DNA from: Paracoccaceae bacterium | GTDB taxonomy: Bacteria > Pseudomonadota > Alphaproteobacteria > Rhodobacterales > Rhodobacteraceae | DNA: 64,000 bases | Assembly: GCA_026989055.1 (NCBI GenBank) | Contig: JALSKC010000043.1 | Location: forward strand, 62,001-126,000 | Reading direction: 5' to 3' | Shown here: piece after piece, positions 40,285-48,843 of the stretch | Position numbering within the stretch: the stretch's first letter is position 1 | How the letters are laid out: the number at the start of each line of letters is the position of its first letter | Program-made: the position numbers and the translations under genes | Notes under the pieces: generated by a model | Told to the model about the DNA's origin: nothing | Seen by the model: the letters and a program-made list of their open reading frames with translations, nothing else | Databases searched by the model: none

Positions 40285-41678
40285 CATTTCGTTATGATCT
40301 CCGGCCCCATCACCGCGTTCGGCAGCACTGTGGATATCCAGGGCACATAGGTGATCAGGATCAGGAACACGAACAGCACCGCCAGAAACGGCAGCGCCGC
40401 GCGCACCACGCGCATCATCGGCATGCCGGCAACCCCGGAGGTCACGAACAGGTTCAGCCCCACGGGCGGGGTGATCATCCCGATTTCCATGTTCACCACC
40501 ATGATGATGCCCAGATGGATCGGGTCGATCCCCAGTTCGATGGCGATCGGAAAGACCAGAGGTGCGACGATCACCAGAAGGCCCGAAGGCTCCATGAACT
40601 GACCGCCGATCAGCAGGATCACGTTCACCACCACCAGGAACATCACCGGGCCGAAGCCGGCATCGAGCATCGCCCGGGCCACCTGCTGGGGGATCTGCTC
40701 CTCGGTCAGCACATGCTTGAGGATCAGCGCATTGGCGATCACGAACATCAGCATGATCGTCAGCTTGCCGGCCTCGAACAGGGTCTGGCGGGTGTCGCGA
40801 TGGAAGAATGCCGTGATCAGCGCCTTGGGCCGGTCCAGAAGCGTCAGATTCGGCTGCCCCCCGGGCGTCGCCAGCGGCCCCATGTCGCGATAGACGAAGG
40901 CCGAGACCACGAAGGCATAGACGGCGGCGACGGCGGCGGCCTCGGTCGGGGTGAAGATGGCCCCGGTCACGCCGGGGATGCCGTAGATCCCGACCATGAT
41001 GATCGCGATCAGCATCAGCCCCCAGAAGGCATCGGCAAAGCTCTCGAAGGCCTCGCCCCAGCCCTGCCACTCGCCCTTGGGCATGTTCCTGATCCGCGCC
41101 ATCACGTAGATCGCCACCATCAGCATGACGCCGGCCAGGATGCCGGGGATGACGCCGGCCAGGAACATCCGCCCCACCGAAACCTCGACCGCGGCGGCGT
41201 AAACGACCATCACGATCGAGGGCGGGATCAGGATGCCCAGCGTGCCGGCATTGCAGATGACTCCGGCCGCAAAGTCCCGGCTGTAGCCGGCCTGGCGCAT
41301 CGCCGCGATGACGATCGAGCCGATGGCCACCACGGTGGCGGGCGAGGAGCCGGAAAGGGCGGCGAACAGCATGCAGGCGAACACCCCGGCGATGGCCAGC
41401 CCGCCGCGCAGATGGCCCACCACGGCGATGGAAAAGCGGATGATCCGCCGCGCCACCCCGCCGGTGGACATGAAGGAGGAGGCCAGGATGAAGAACGGGA
41501 TCGCCAGCAGCGTCGCATGTCCCTCGAAGGCCGAAAACAGCGTCTGGGCGATGGCCGCCAGCGAGGTGTCGGAATAGACCAGAAGGAACAGGATCGACGA
41601 CATCCCGAGCGCCACCGCGATCGGCACCCCGATCATCATCATGCCCACCACCAGAGCGAACAGGATCGCCACGCTCAT
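40284..41678 (-). CDS. dctM: TRAP transporter large permease DctM
   Basis: A 464-residue inner-membrane protein with about 12-13 hydrophobic segments, the large (ion-coupled transport) subunit of a tripartite TRAP transporter. Family blocks include FALVVGMMMIGVPIAVALGM at the start, SGSSPATVVAIGSIVIAAM near 110 and NAGTLGILIPPSIVMVVYA near 145. It is somewhat longer than the usual 425-430 because of an insert around residues 245-270. The ATG at 41678 lies one base after the dctQ stop. Confidence 0.93.
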   Translation of the reverse strand: MSVAILFALVVGMMMIGVPIAVALGMSSILFLLVYSDTSLAAIAQTLFSAFEGHATLLAIPFFILASSFMSTGGVARRIIRFSIAVVGHLRGGLAIAGVFACMLFAALSGSSPATVVAIGSIVIAAMRQAGYSRDFAAGVICNAGTLGILIPPSIVMVVYAAAVEVSVGRMFLAGVIPGILAGVMLMVAIYVMARIRNMPKGEWQGWGEAFESFADAFWGLMLIAIIMVGIYGIPGVTGAIFTPTEAAAVAAVYAFVVSAFVYRDMGPLATPGGQPNLTLLDRPKALITAFFHRDTRQTLFEAGKLTIMLMFVIANALILKHVLTEEQIPQQVARAMLDAGFGPVMFLVVVNVILLIGGQFMEPSGLLVIVAPLVFPIAIELGIDPIHLGIIMVVNMEIGMITPPVGLNLFVTSGVAGMPMMRVVRAALPFLAVLFVFLILITYVPWISTVLPNAVMGPEIITK

Positions 41679-41679
41679 C

Positions 41680-42339
41680 TCAGCGCCCCTCCGCCAGATC
41701 GGCGATCTCGTCTTCCACCTCGTGGCTGGCCACGATCCGGTCCGTCTTCCCCTTCCAGATCGCGACGGCCGCCTGCAGGAAGCGCAGCAGCAGCAGCGCC
41801 GAACCCAGCGGCAGCACCGCGTAGGGTATCAGCCGCGGGATCTTCTCGTATTCCTCCCCCTCGTTGAACACATCCTCCAGCCAGCGCAGCCATCCGGGCA
41901 TCGGGATGTCGTTCACCTCATACCAGCCCTGGCCGCGAAAGCTTTCCTGGAACCCGGTGGGAAACCAGCGCCCTTCGGTCCTGGGCAGGTTGGCGAAATT
42001 TGCCCAGTAGTCCCACGAACCCTTGAGCAGCAGAAAGGCATAGGCGATGCACAGCGCCACCGCCACCAGCGCGAGCGCGCGCCGGGCCGGGGGGGCAAGC
42101 ACGTTGATCAGCGCATCCACCCCGAGATGCGCGTTCTTCTTCACCGCATAGGACGCCCCCAGCAGCACCAGCCAGCCGAACAGGAACACCGTGGCCTCGA
42201 GCCCCCACAGAAGCCCCGAGGCGAAGAACTTGCGCAGGATCACGTTGGCGAAGGTGATGAGCGTCATCACCCCGAGGATGAGCGCGATCAGGTTCTCCTC
42301 GATCCGCTCGAGGAATCCGCCGCCGGGCTGCCGATGCAT
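41680..42339 (-). CDS. dctQ: TRAP transporter small permease DctQ
   Basis: A 219-residue membrane protein with four hydrophobic helices (about residues 15-35, 48-68, 85-105 and 170-190) typical of DctQ. It has a periplasmic insert (residues 110-160) that makes it longer than the 160-170 of minimal family members; larger DctQ proteins are known for C4-dicarboxylate and keto-acid systems. ATG 42339 starts MHRQPGGGFLERIEENLIAL. The longer frame upstream of this ATG is unlike DctQ. Confidence 0.9.
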   Translation of the reverse strand: MHRQPGGGFLERIEENLIALILGVMTLITFANVILRKFFASGLLWGLEATVFLFGWLVLLGASYAVKKNAHLGVDALINVLAPPARRALALVAVALCIAYAFLLLKGSWDYWANFANLPRTEGRWFPTGFQESFRGQGWYEVNDIPMPGWLRWLEDVFNEGEEYEKIPRLIPYAVLPLGSALLLLRFLQAAVAIWKGKTDRIVASHEVEDEIADLAEGR

Positions 42340-42422
42340 GGGGCCTCTCCCGTTCGTCCTTTCCGTCGCCGGCGCCCTCATCGACCGGCAGGCGCGCGGC
42401 ACATGAGCGCGGGCACGAAACC

Positions 42423-42480
42423 GGCACGGTTCCGTGCCCCGCCCATGCTCCGCCCGCCTGCAGGCCGCTGGTGCAGCGGC
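42423..42480 (-). promoter_or_regulatory. Tandem hairpins between dctP and dctQ
   Basis: GCCGCTG/CAGCGGC with loop GTG (42464-42480) directly follows the dctP stop. GGCACG/CGTGCC with loop GTTC (42423-42438) lies further down. Such intercistronic stems after the binding-protein gene are known to keep its mRNA more abundant than that of the membrane genes. Confidence 0.6.
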
Positions 42481-43490
42481 TACATCCTTTCGTTGATCTC
42501 CTGGGCCGCGTCGATGTTTTCCTGGCCCACATCATCGGCGAACTTCTCCCAGACGGGCCTCATCGCATCGACCCATTCCTGGCGCTGCTCGGGGGTAAGG
42601 GTGCGGATCACGCCCCCGGCGTCGATGATCGCCTGCTTGGCCGCCTCGTTCACCGCGAAGGCTTCCTTGTTGCGGGTCTCGGTCACCTCGTCGAGGATCT
42701 GCAGGAACTGCTCGCGCACATCCTCCGGCAGGCTCTCGAGCCAGTCCACGCTGGTCACCACCAGATAGTCGATGATGCCGTGGTTGGTTTCGGTGATGCC
42801 GTCCTGCACCTCGAAGAACTTCTTGCCGTAGATGTTCGACCAGGTGTTTTCCTGACCGTCCACGACCCCCTGCTGCAGCGCGCCGTAGACCTCGGAAAAG
42901 GCCATCTTCTGCGGGATGCCGCCGATGGCCTCCATCTGCGCCACCAGCACGTCGGAGCTCTGGACGCGGAACTTCAGCCCGTTGGCATCCGAGGGGCTGA
43001 TCAGCGGCCGGTTGGCGCTCATCTGCTTCATGCCGTTGTGCCAGAAGGCCAGCCCCTGAAGTCCGCGCTTTTGCATGCTGTCCTTGAGCGCCTGCCCGGC
43101 TTCGGAGGCCTGGAAGGCATCCACCGCGTCGATGTTCTTGAACATGAAGGGCAGATCGAAGATGCGGAACTGCTTGGTGAACTTCTCGAACTTGGAAAGC
43201 GAAGGCGCGGCCAGCTGCACGTCGCCCTGCAGCAGCGCTTCCAGCACCTTGTTGTCGTCATAGAGCGTCGAGTTGGGGAATACCTCCATGCAGGCCTTGC
43301 CGTCCATCTCGGCGTTGACGCGCTGCTTCAGCAGCTCGGCAGCGATCCCCTTGGGGTGCTTGTCGGTATTGGTGACGTGGCTGAACTTGATGACGATCTC
43401 GCCCTCGTCGCAACCGGCCGGATCGGCCAGGGCGCCGCCCGCCGCAAGGGCGAACACGGCCGCGAGTGCCGTTGTGATCCTGAGCTTCAT
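42480..43490 (-). CDS. dctP: TRAP transporter substrate-binding protein DctP
   Basis: A 336-residue periplasmic binding protein. Residues 1-22 are a signal peptide ending ALA. The DctP domain follows, with IKFSHVTNTDKHPKGIAAEL near residue 35, FRVQSSDVLVAQMEAIGG near 165 with the Arg that salt-bridges carboxylate ligands in this family, and the GVVDGQENTW block near 200. This points to a C4-dicarboxylate or other organic acid, which sequence alone cannot name. It leads the dctPQM operon. Confidence 0.93.
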   Translation of the reverse strand: MKLRITTALAAVFALAAGGALADPAGCDEGEIVIKFSHVTNTDKHPKGIAAELLKQRVNAEMDGKACMEVFPNSTLYDDNKVLEALLQGDVQLAAPSLSKFEKFTKQFRIFDLPFMFKNIDAVDAFQASEAGQALKDSMQKRGLQGLAFWHNGMKQMSANRPLISPSDANGLKFRVQSSDVLVAQMEAIGGIPQKMAFSEVYGALQQGVVDGQENTWSNIYGKKFFEVQDGITETNHGIIDYLVVTSVDWLESLPEDVREQFLQILDEVTETRNKEAFAVNEAAKQAIIDAGGVIRTLTPEQRQEWVDAMRPVWEKFADDVGQENIDAAQEINERM

Positions 43491-43800
43491 TCCTGCTTTC
43501 CTCCCGAAAACTCCCTGTGCCGGGTCGATAGTGCCCGACCGCCACCAGAAGACCGCAGCACGCTCGATCCTGCAAGCGGAAAATCTCCGCCCCAGCGCAC
43601 GCAGGGCGCTCCCCGGCTCAGGCCGAAGGGTTCTGGTATCACGACACCGCCCCAGCGCGCCCCAGCGCACGCGGGCGCTCCCGAAGGAATGCTTGCAAGA
43701 AGGCCCGCGTTTTCCGAAAAAGCCGCCAGCGGTACGCTGGCCCGGTGCCCCGAAGCCACGGGAAGCCGCCGCCCCGCCGCCGAGGAGGAACCGCATCGCC
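43491..43800. other. Divergent dctP / P450 spacer with direct repeats
   Basis: 310 bp, no gene. CCGCCCCAGCGCACG appears at 43587 and CGCCCCAGCGCACG at 43657, each followed by a GGGCGCTCC-like tail, so about 25 bp is repeated 70 bp apart. CGCCCCAGCG is also doubled in tandem at 43648-43667. TGCAAG/CTTGCAAG strings at 43571 and 43692 recall the hairpin at 45015. Both promoters must lie here, but none is convincing. Confidence 0.55.
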
Positions 43801-44994
43801 ATGCAGCACTTTCGCCAGTCTCCGACCGAAGAGTCCTTCGTGCAGAACCCGCACGCCTTCTACGAGCGCGTGCGCGAAAGCGGCGATCCGATGTTCTTCT
43901 GGGAAGACTACGGCCTCGCCGCGACCGTCTCCTGCGCCCAGGTTTCCGCAATCCTGCGCGACCGCCGGTTCGGCCGCGAGGCGCCGGCGGGGAAGGAGCC
44001 CGAAAAACCGCCCCATCAGGCCGCGTTCTGGGCGGTGGAAGACCATTCCATGCTGGAAATGGAGCCGCCGCGCCACACCCGGCTGCGCGCCCTGGTGCTG
44101 CGCGCCTTCACCTCGCGCCGGATCGCGGCGCTGGCGCCGGAAATCGCGGCGCTGGCCCATGAGCTGATCGACCGGATCGAACGGCGCTCGGCGGCGGAAT
44201 TCGACCTGCTCGAGGCCTTCGCCCGCCCGCTGCCGGTGATCGTCATCGCCCGCCTGCTGGGCGTGCCCGAAGAGCGCGCCGACGATCTTCTGGCCTGGTC
44301 GAACGCGATGGTCGGCATGTATCAGGCCGGCCGCAACCGCGCGACGGAAGTCGCCGCCGCCCGCGCCGCCGGGGAATTCCGCGCCTTCATGCTGGATTAC
44401 GTCGCGTTTCGGCGCGCCCGCCCCGCCGACGACCTGATCACCCACCTGATCGCCGCCGAGGAGGATGGCGAAAGACTCTCCGCCGACGAGCTGATCTCCA
44501 CCTGCATCCTGCTGCTCAATGCCGGGCACGAGGCCACCGTGCACACGATCGGCAACGGCGTTTTCGCGATGCTCGAAAATGCCACGCCCGCGCAGGCGCT
44601 GGCCGCGGAAAACATCGAGCGCCTGGTCGAGGAAATCCTGCGCCACGCCACCCCGCTGCACCTGTTCCAGCGCTGGGCCTACGAAGACGTGGAAATCGGC
44701 CGCCACGTGATCCGCAAGGGCGAAAAGGTTGCCTGCCTGCTGGCCGCCGCCAACCGCGACCCGGCCCGCTGGGAAGATCCTGCGCACTTTGACCCCTTCC
44801 GCCCGGTGCAGACGAACGTCACCTTCGGGGCAGGGGTGCATTTCTGCATCGGTGCGCCGCTGGCCCGGCTGGAACTGCGCCACGCGCTGCCGGTGCTGTT
44901 CACCCGCCTGCCGGGGCTGCAACTGGCCGAAACGCCGTGTTACGCGGACAGGTTCCACTTCCACGGGCTTGAACGCCTGCTGGTCCGCCGCTGA
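43801..44994 (+). CDS. Cytochrome P450
   Basis: A 397-residue soluble bacterial P450. The I-helix motif LLNAGHEAT is near residue 240, the K-helix ExxR in EEILRH near 278, and the heme-ligand loop FGAGVHFCIGAPLARLE near 340 with Cys as ligand. All catalytic hallmarks are intact. No ferredoxin or ferredoxin reductase is adjacent, though an fpr gene is 4 kb away in the sulfite-reduction operon. The substrate is unknown. It stands alone, divergent from a TRAP transporter and convergent with an Lrp gene. Confidence 0.93.
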   Translation: MQHFRQSPTEESFVQNPHAFYERVRESGDPMFFWEDYGLAATVSCAQVSAILRDRRFGREAPAGKEPEKPPHQAAFWAVEDHSMLEMEPPRHTRLRALVLRAFTSRRIAALAPEIAALAHELIDRIERRSAAEFDLLEAFARPLPVIVIARLLGVPEERADDLLAWSNAMVGMYQAGRNRATEVAAARAAGEFRAFMLDYVAFRRARPADDLITHLIAAEEDGERLSADELISTCILLLNAGHEATVHTIGNGVFAMLENATPAQALAAENIERLVEEILRHATPLHLFQRWAYEDVEIGRHVIRKGEKVACLLAAANRDPARWEDPAHFDPFRPVQTNVTFGAGVHFCIGAPLARLELRHALPVLFTRLPGLQLAETPCYADRFHFHGLERLLVRR

Positions 44995-45014
44995 GGGCCG
45001 CTGACCCGTCGCCG

Positions 45015-45060
45015 CGAAATCTTGCAAAGATTTCGGCCCGTTTTCTTGGCAAGAAAACGG
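45015..45060. terminator. Twin perfect hairpins between convergent P450 and Lrp genes
   Basis: CGAAATCTT-GCA-AAGATTTCG (45015-45035) and CCGTTTTCTT-GGC-AAGAAAACGG (45038-45060) are perfect stems of 9 and 10 bp, each with a 3-base loop, fitted into the 70-bp gap between converging stops. They are AT-rich in a GC-rich genome. They act plausibly as a two-way terminator. I recall related TTGGCAAGAAAACGG strings as dispersed repeats in Rhodobacterales. Confidence 0.7.
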
Positions 45061-45064
45061 CGTC

Positions 45065-45526
45065 TCAGATCGGCAGCAACGTGGTCGACTTGATTTCCTG
45101 CATCGAAAGAAGCGCGGTCACGTTGTAGATCTTCACGTCCGAGATCAGCGCCTGGTAAAACGCGTCATAGGCGCGCGCATTGGCGACACGCACCTTCAGG
45201 ATATAGTCGATGTCGCCCGCCAGCCGGTGCGCCTCCATCACCTCCGGGCGCGCCTGCAGCGCCTTCAGGAATGCCTCCTGCCAGGCAGCCTCGTGTTCGC
45301 TGGTGCGGATCAGCACGAAGAAACAGGCCTCGAGCCCCAGCGCCTCGGCGTCCAGCACCGCGGTGATGCGCCCGATCACCCCGGCCGCCTTCATCTTGCG
45401 AATCCGGTTCCACACCGGCGTCTTGGAAGACCCCACCTTGCGCGCGATCTCGTCCAGCGACTGGCTGGCGTCGCGTTGCAGCTCGGCCAGGATCTTCCGG
45501 TCCAGCCGGTCGATCGAGGTTGTCAT
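45065..45526 (-). CDS. Lrp/AsnC-family transcriptional regulator
   Basis: A 153-residue regulator. The N-terminal winged helix (LDRKILAELQRDASQSLDEI, then KVGSSKTPVWNRIRKM) and the C-terminal RAM ligand domain (residues 70-150) are complete. ATG 45526 follows CGGAGGGC. It is divergent from the sulfate-assimilation genes with a 162-bp AT-rich gap, so it probably controls them, perhaps responding to cysteine or another amino acid. That role is inference from position. Confidence 0.9.
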   Translation of the reverse strand: MTTSIDRLDRKILAELQRDASQSLDEIARKVGSSKTPVWNRIRKMKAAGVIGRITAVLDAEALGLEACFFVLIRTSEHEAAWQEAFLKALQARPEVMEAHRLAGDIDYILKVRVANARAYDAFYQALISDVKIYNVTALLSMQEIKSTTLLPI

Positions 45527-45614
45527 CCCATGCCCTCCGCCGGTTGCAGACATCCGTTCTTTGCCGCCAGAGATACGAAACGTTTGTCCTTATTCTCCGG
45601 CATATATGGCGATC

Positions 45615-45635
45615 ATATAGAACAATATCCTATAT
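45615..45635. promoter_or_regulatory. AT-rich dyad in the Lrp-cys gap
   Basis: ATATAG (45615-45620) and CTATAT (45630-45635) are inverted around 9 bases, with further ATAT strings on the left. It lies 54 bp before the DUF2849 gene and is the most AT-rich spot in this area. AT-rich dyads of this kind suit an Lrp-family operator and may overlap the operon promoter. Confidence 0.5.
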
Positions 45636-45688
45636 TGAGACAAGAGCCACCTGAATGCGTTCTTTTCAAACAGACAAGGACACCGCCG

Positions 45689-46003
45689 ATGAACCGCCCG
45701 TTTTCCCCCGTGATCATCACCGCCAACGCACTGGAGAGCGGCGAGGTCGTCTATCTGAGCGAAAACGACGGCTGGAGCGACGACATCCGCACCGCCGAAC
45801 TGATCGAGGACGAAGCCCACGCCCAGTTGCGCCTGCTCGCCGCCCAATCCGATGCGCGCGCGGTCGGCGCCTATCTGACTCCGGCCAGACCCGGTCGCAA
45901 CGGCCCGGAACCGCTTGCGCTGCGCGAAGGATTTCGTCAGCGCGGGCCGTCGAACTATCCGCATGGCAAGCAGGAAAAACAGAAGGCGAGGCACCATGTA
46001 TAG
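45689..46003 (+). CDS. DUF2849 protein of the sulfite reductase operon
   Basis: A 104-residue soluble protein of the DUF2849 family, found almost only in front of the assimilatory sulfite reductase gene of alphaproteobacteria. It contains TANALESGEVVYLSENDGW near the start and ends in a basic tail. AAGGA precedes the ATG. It overlaps cysI by 8 bp. Its biochemical role is unknown; a part in electron delivery or siroheme insertion would fit the context but is guesswork. Confidence 0.85.
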   Translation: MNRPFSPVIITANALESGEVVYLSENDGWSDDIRTAELIEDEAHAQLRLLAAQSDARAVGAYLTPARPGRNGPEPLALREGFRQRGPSNYPHGKQEKQKARHHV

Positions 46004-47681
46004 CTACACCGATTTCGACCGCGCCTTCGTCAGGGCCCGGGTGGCGCAGTTCCGCGACCAGGTGGCGCGGCGGCTGAGCGGCGCGCTCGGCGAAGAGGAA
46101 TTCCGCCCGCTGCGGCTGCTGAACGGGGTCTATCTGCAGCTGCACGCCTACATGCTGCGCGTGGCCATCCCCTACGGCACGCTCGACAGCGCCCAGATGC
46201 GCGCCCTGGCCGATATCGCCGAGCGCTGGGACAGGGGATATGGCCATTTCACCACCCGCCAGAACATCCAGTTCAACTGGCCCCGCCTGGTGGACGTGCC
46301 CGACATGCTCGAGGCCCTGGCCGAGGTGAACCTGCACGCGATCCAGACCTCGGGCAACACCATCCGCAACGTCACCGCCGACCCTTTCGCCGGCGCCGCC
46401 GCCGACGAGGTCGAAGACCCCCGCCCCTGGGCCGAACTGCTGCGCCAGTGGTTCACCGACCATCCCGAATTCCAGTATCTGCCGCGCAAGTTCAAGATCG
46501 CGCTCACCGGCAGCCCCCGTGACCGCGCGGTGACGCGCGCCCATGACATCGGGCTGCAGCTGCGCCGCGGCGCCGGCGGCGCGCTCGGCTTCCGGGTGCT
46601 GGTGGGCGGCGGGCTGGGCCGCACGCCGATGCCGGGCAAGGTGCTTGCGGACTTCCTGCCAGCCGACGATCTGCTGCCCCATGCGGAGGCAATCGTTTCG
46701 GTCTGCAACCTGCTGGGGCGGCGCGACAACAAGTACAAGGCGCGCCTCAAGATCGCCGTCCAGGACATTGGCATTGCACGGCTTCGCAAGCTGGTAGACG
46801 AACGTTTCGCGCTGCTGGAACCGGCATTCGACCGGGCGGCGGCCCGGGCCCGGCTGGCGCGCATCCGCCACCAGTTCGCCCGCCCTGCGCCGCCGCCGCG
46901 CCCGGCGGATGGCTTCGAGTCCGCCCGCCGCGCCGATCCGGCCTTCCGCGCCTGGTGCGACACCAACCTGGCCGCGCACCGGCTGGAGGATCACGCGATC
47001 GTCACCGTGTCGCTCAAGGCGCCGGGCGCCACCCCGGGCGATGCGACTGCGGCGCAGATGCGGCTTCTGGCCGACCTCGCCGAAAGATACAGCCACGACG
47101 AGCTGCGCATCAGCCACGAACAGAACGTGATCCTGCCGCATGTGCACAAGGCCGACCTGGCCGCCCTGCACGCGGAGCTTCTCGGCGGCGGGCTGGCCAC
47201 CGCCAATATCGGGCTGGCCAGCGACATCGTCGCCTGCCCGGGGATGGATTACTGCGCGCTGGCCACCGCGCGCTCGATCCCGGTGGCCCGGGCGATCGCC
47301 CGGCGCCTGGACGCGCTGAAGATCGAACACGAGATCGGCCCGCTCAGGATCAGGATCTCGGGCTGCATCAACGCCTGCGGCCACCACCACCTGGGCGATA
47401 TCGGCATCCTCGGGCTGGAGCGCGCGGGCGTGGAAACCTACCAGATCACGCTGGGCGGCGACGGCGGCGAGGATTTCGCGATCGGCACCCGCGCCGGCCC
47501 CGGTTTCGCCCATGACCGGATCGTGCCGGCGATCGAGCGGCTGATCGCGGCCTATCTCGACCTGCGCGCCAGCGCCGAAGAAAGCTTCCTGCAGACCTTC
47601 CGCCGCCTCGGCCCGGCGCCGTTTCGCGCCGCTCTCTACCCGGAAAAGGACAAGACCCATGCCCCTGCCGATGCCGCCTGA
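45996..47681 (+). CDS. cysI: Nitrite/sulfite reductase, sulfite reductase hemoprotein
   Basis: A 561-residue enzyme with two ferredoxin-like and two siroheme/4Fe-4S repeats. It reduces sulfite to sulfide with six electrons. The cluster and siroheme ligands lie in the second half: a CPGMDYC pair near residue 412 and the SGCINACGHHH pair near 456. TTRQNIQFNW near residue 88 is the usual substrate-face motif. ATG 45996 overlaps the DUF2849 gene. The reductant would come from ferredoxin or the flavoprotein encoded downstream. Confidence 0.93.
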   Translation: MYSYTDFDRAFVRARVAQFRDQVARRLSGALGEEEFRPLRLLNGVYLQLHAYMLRVAIPYGTLDSAQMRALADIAERWDRGYGHFTTRQNIQFNWPRLVDVPDMLEALAEVNLHAIQTSGNTIRNVTADPFAGAAADEVEDPRPWAELLRQWFTDHPEFQYLPRKFKIALTGSPRDRAVTRAHDIGLQLRRGAGGALGFRVLVGGGLGRTPMPGKVLADFLPADDLLPHAEAIVSVCNLLGRRDNKYKARLKIAVQDIGIARLRKLVDERFALLEPAFDRAAARARLARIRHQFARPAPPPRPADGFESARRADPAFRAWCDTNLAAHRLEDHAIVTVSLKAPGATPGDATAAQMRLLADLAERYSHDELRISHEQNVILPHVHKADLAALHAELLGGGLATANIGLASDIVACPGMDYCALATARSIPVARAIARRLDALKIEHEIGPLRIRISGCINACGHHHLGDIGILGLERAGVETYQITLGGDGGEDFAIGTRAGPGFAHDRIVPAIERLIAAYLDLRASAEESFLQTFRRLGPAPFRAALYPEKDKTHAPADAA

Positions 47682-48402
47682 TCGCCCCCGGTCCGATCTC
47701 GACGCCCGCGCCGCCGCCCTGGCGCGGCGCTATGAAACGCTCTCGGCAGCCCAGATGCTGGAACAGGCGCTGGCCGACCCGTCGCTCGGCCCGGTGGCGC
47801 TGGTGTCGAGCTTCGGCGCCGAATCGGTGGTGCTGCTGCACATGCTGGCGCAGATCGATGCGGCCACGCCGGTGCTGTTCCTCGACACCGAAATGCTGTT
47901 TCCCGAAACCCTGGCCTATCAGCGCGAACTCTCGCAGGGGCTCGGGCTGCGCGATCTGCGCGTGATCCGCCCCGACCGCGCGGCGCTGCTGCTGCGCGAC
48001 AGCGACGGGCTGCTGCACCGCGCCGACCCGGACGCCTGCTGCGCCCTGCGCAAGCGCGAACCGCTGGAGCGCGCGCTGGCGGGCTTCGGGGCCTGGATCA
48101 CCGGGCGCAAGCGCTACCAGAACGGCACGCGCAACACCCTGCCGCTTGTCGATCACGACGGCACCCGGCCCAAGCTCAACCCGCTGGCGCGCTGGGACCG
48201 CGCCGCGCTGCAGCGCTACATCGCCGACCACGGGTTGCCGCGCCACCCGCTGGTGAACCGCGGCTATCCGTCGATCGGCTGCCTGCCCTGCACCACCCGC
48301 GCGCTTCCCGGCGAAGACGCGCGCGCCGGGCGCTGGCGCGGGCGCGAAAAGACCGAATGCGGCATCCATTTTCCGCCCGCCGCCGGGGGCCGCGCGGCAT
48401 GA
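47659..48402 (+). CDS. cysH: Phosphoadenylyl/adenylyl-sulfate reductase
   Basis: A 247-residue thioredoxin-dependent reductase that turns APS or PAPS into sulfite for CysI. The PP-loop-like LVSSFGAESVVLLHM is near residue 47. The CC pair in DACCALRK and the CxxC in SIGCLPCTT bind a 4Fe-4S cluster, so the enzyme is of the APS-reducing type; ECGIHF supplies the catalytic Cys. It overlaps cysI by 23 bp and the next gene by 4 bp. In-frame ATGs at 47659 and 47671 are both possible. Confidence 0.93.
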   Translation: MPLPMPPDRPRSDLDARAAALARRYETLSAAQMLEQALADPSLGPVALVSSFGAESVVLLHMLAQIDAATPVLFLDTEMLFPETLAYQRELSQGLGLRDLRVIRPDRAALLLRDSDGLLHRADPDACCALRKREPLERALAGFGAWITGRKRYQNGTRNTLPLVDHDGTRPKLNPLARWDRAALQRYIADHGLPRHPLVNRGYPSIGCLPCTTRALPGEDARAGRWRGREKTECGIHFPPAAGGRAA

Positions 48403-48809
48403 GCGTGATCGTGCGTGATTCCGGCTTTGCCCCCGAGGACATGGCCGAGGCCGACCGGCTGGTGCTGGCGCCGGACACGGACCCGGCCGATCTTGCCTCA
48501 ATGTGGCGCGGGAGAAGCTTGATTATCATAGATTTTCCGTCTCACACCGACGGGCGCGGCCTGACCCTGGCCCGGCTGCTGCGCCACCTGGGCTACCGTG
48601 GCCGGCTGCGCGCCCGCGGCCAGGTGCTGCCGGACCAGTATCGGCTGGCCCGCCGGGCCGGTTTCGACGAGGTGGAAATCGACGACGCCCGCGCCGCGCG
48701 CCAGCCGGAAAGGCAGTGGATCGCGGCGCTGCGCGCACAACCGCATGACTACCGGGGGCCCCCGTGCGGCAATCTTTGGCCTTCAACCCGCGCCCCCGAC
48801 CGCCTATGA
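48399..48809 (+). CDS. DUF934 protein
   Basis: A 136-residue protein of the DUF934 family (sometimes called CysX-like or an oxidoreductase-associated protein), a standard member of cysI-cysH operons. LIIIDFPSHTDGRGLTLARL and LRHLGYRGRLRARGQVLPDQ are the family core. ATG 48399 overlaps the cysH stop. No catalytic role is established; its constant pairing with sulfite reductase suggests an accessory job. Confidence 0.88.
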   Translation: MSVIVRDSGFAPEDMAEADRLVLAPDTDPADLASMWRGRSLIIIDFPSHTDGRGLTLARLLRHLGYRGRLRARGQVLPDQYRLARRAGFDEVEIDDARAARQPERQWIAALRAQPHDYRGPPCGNLWPSTRAPDRL

Positions 48810-48843
48810 GGGGGCGAACGCGCCACATCGGATGAATTGTGCC

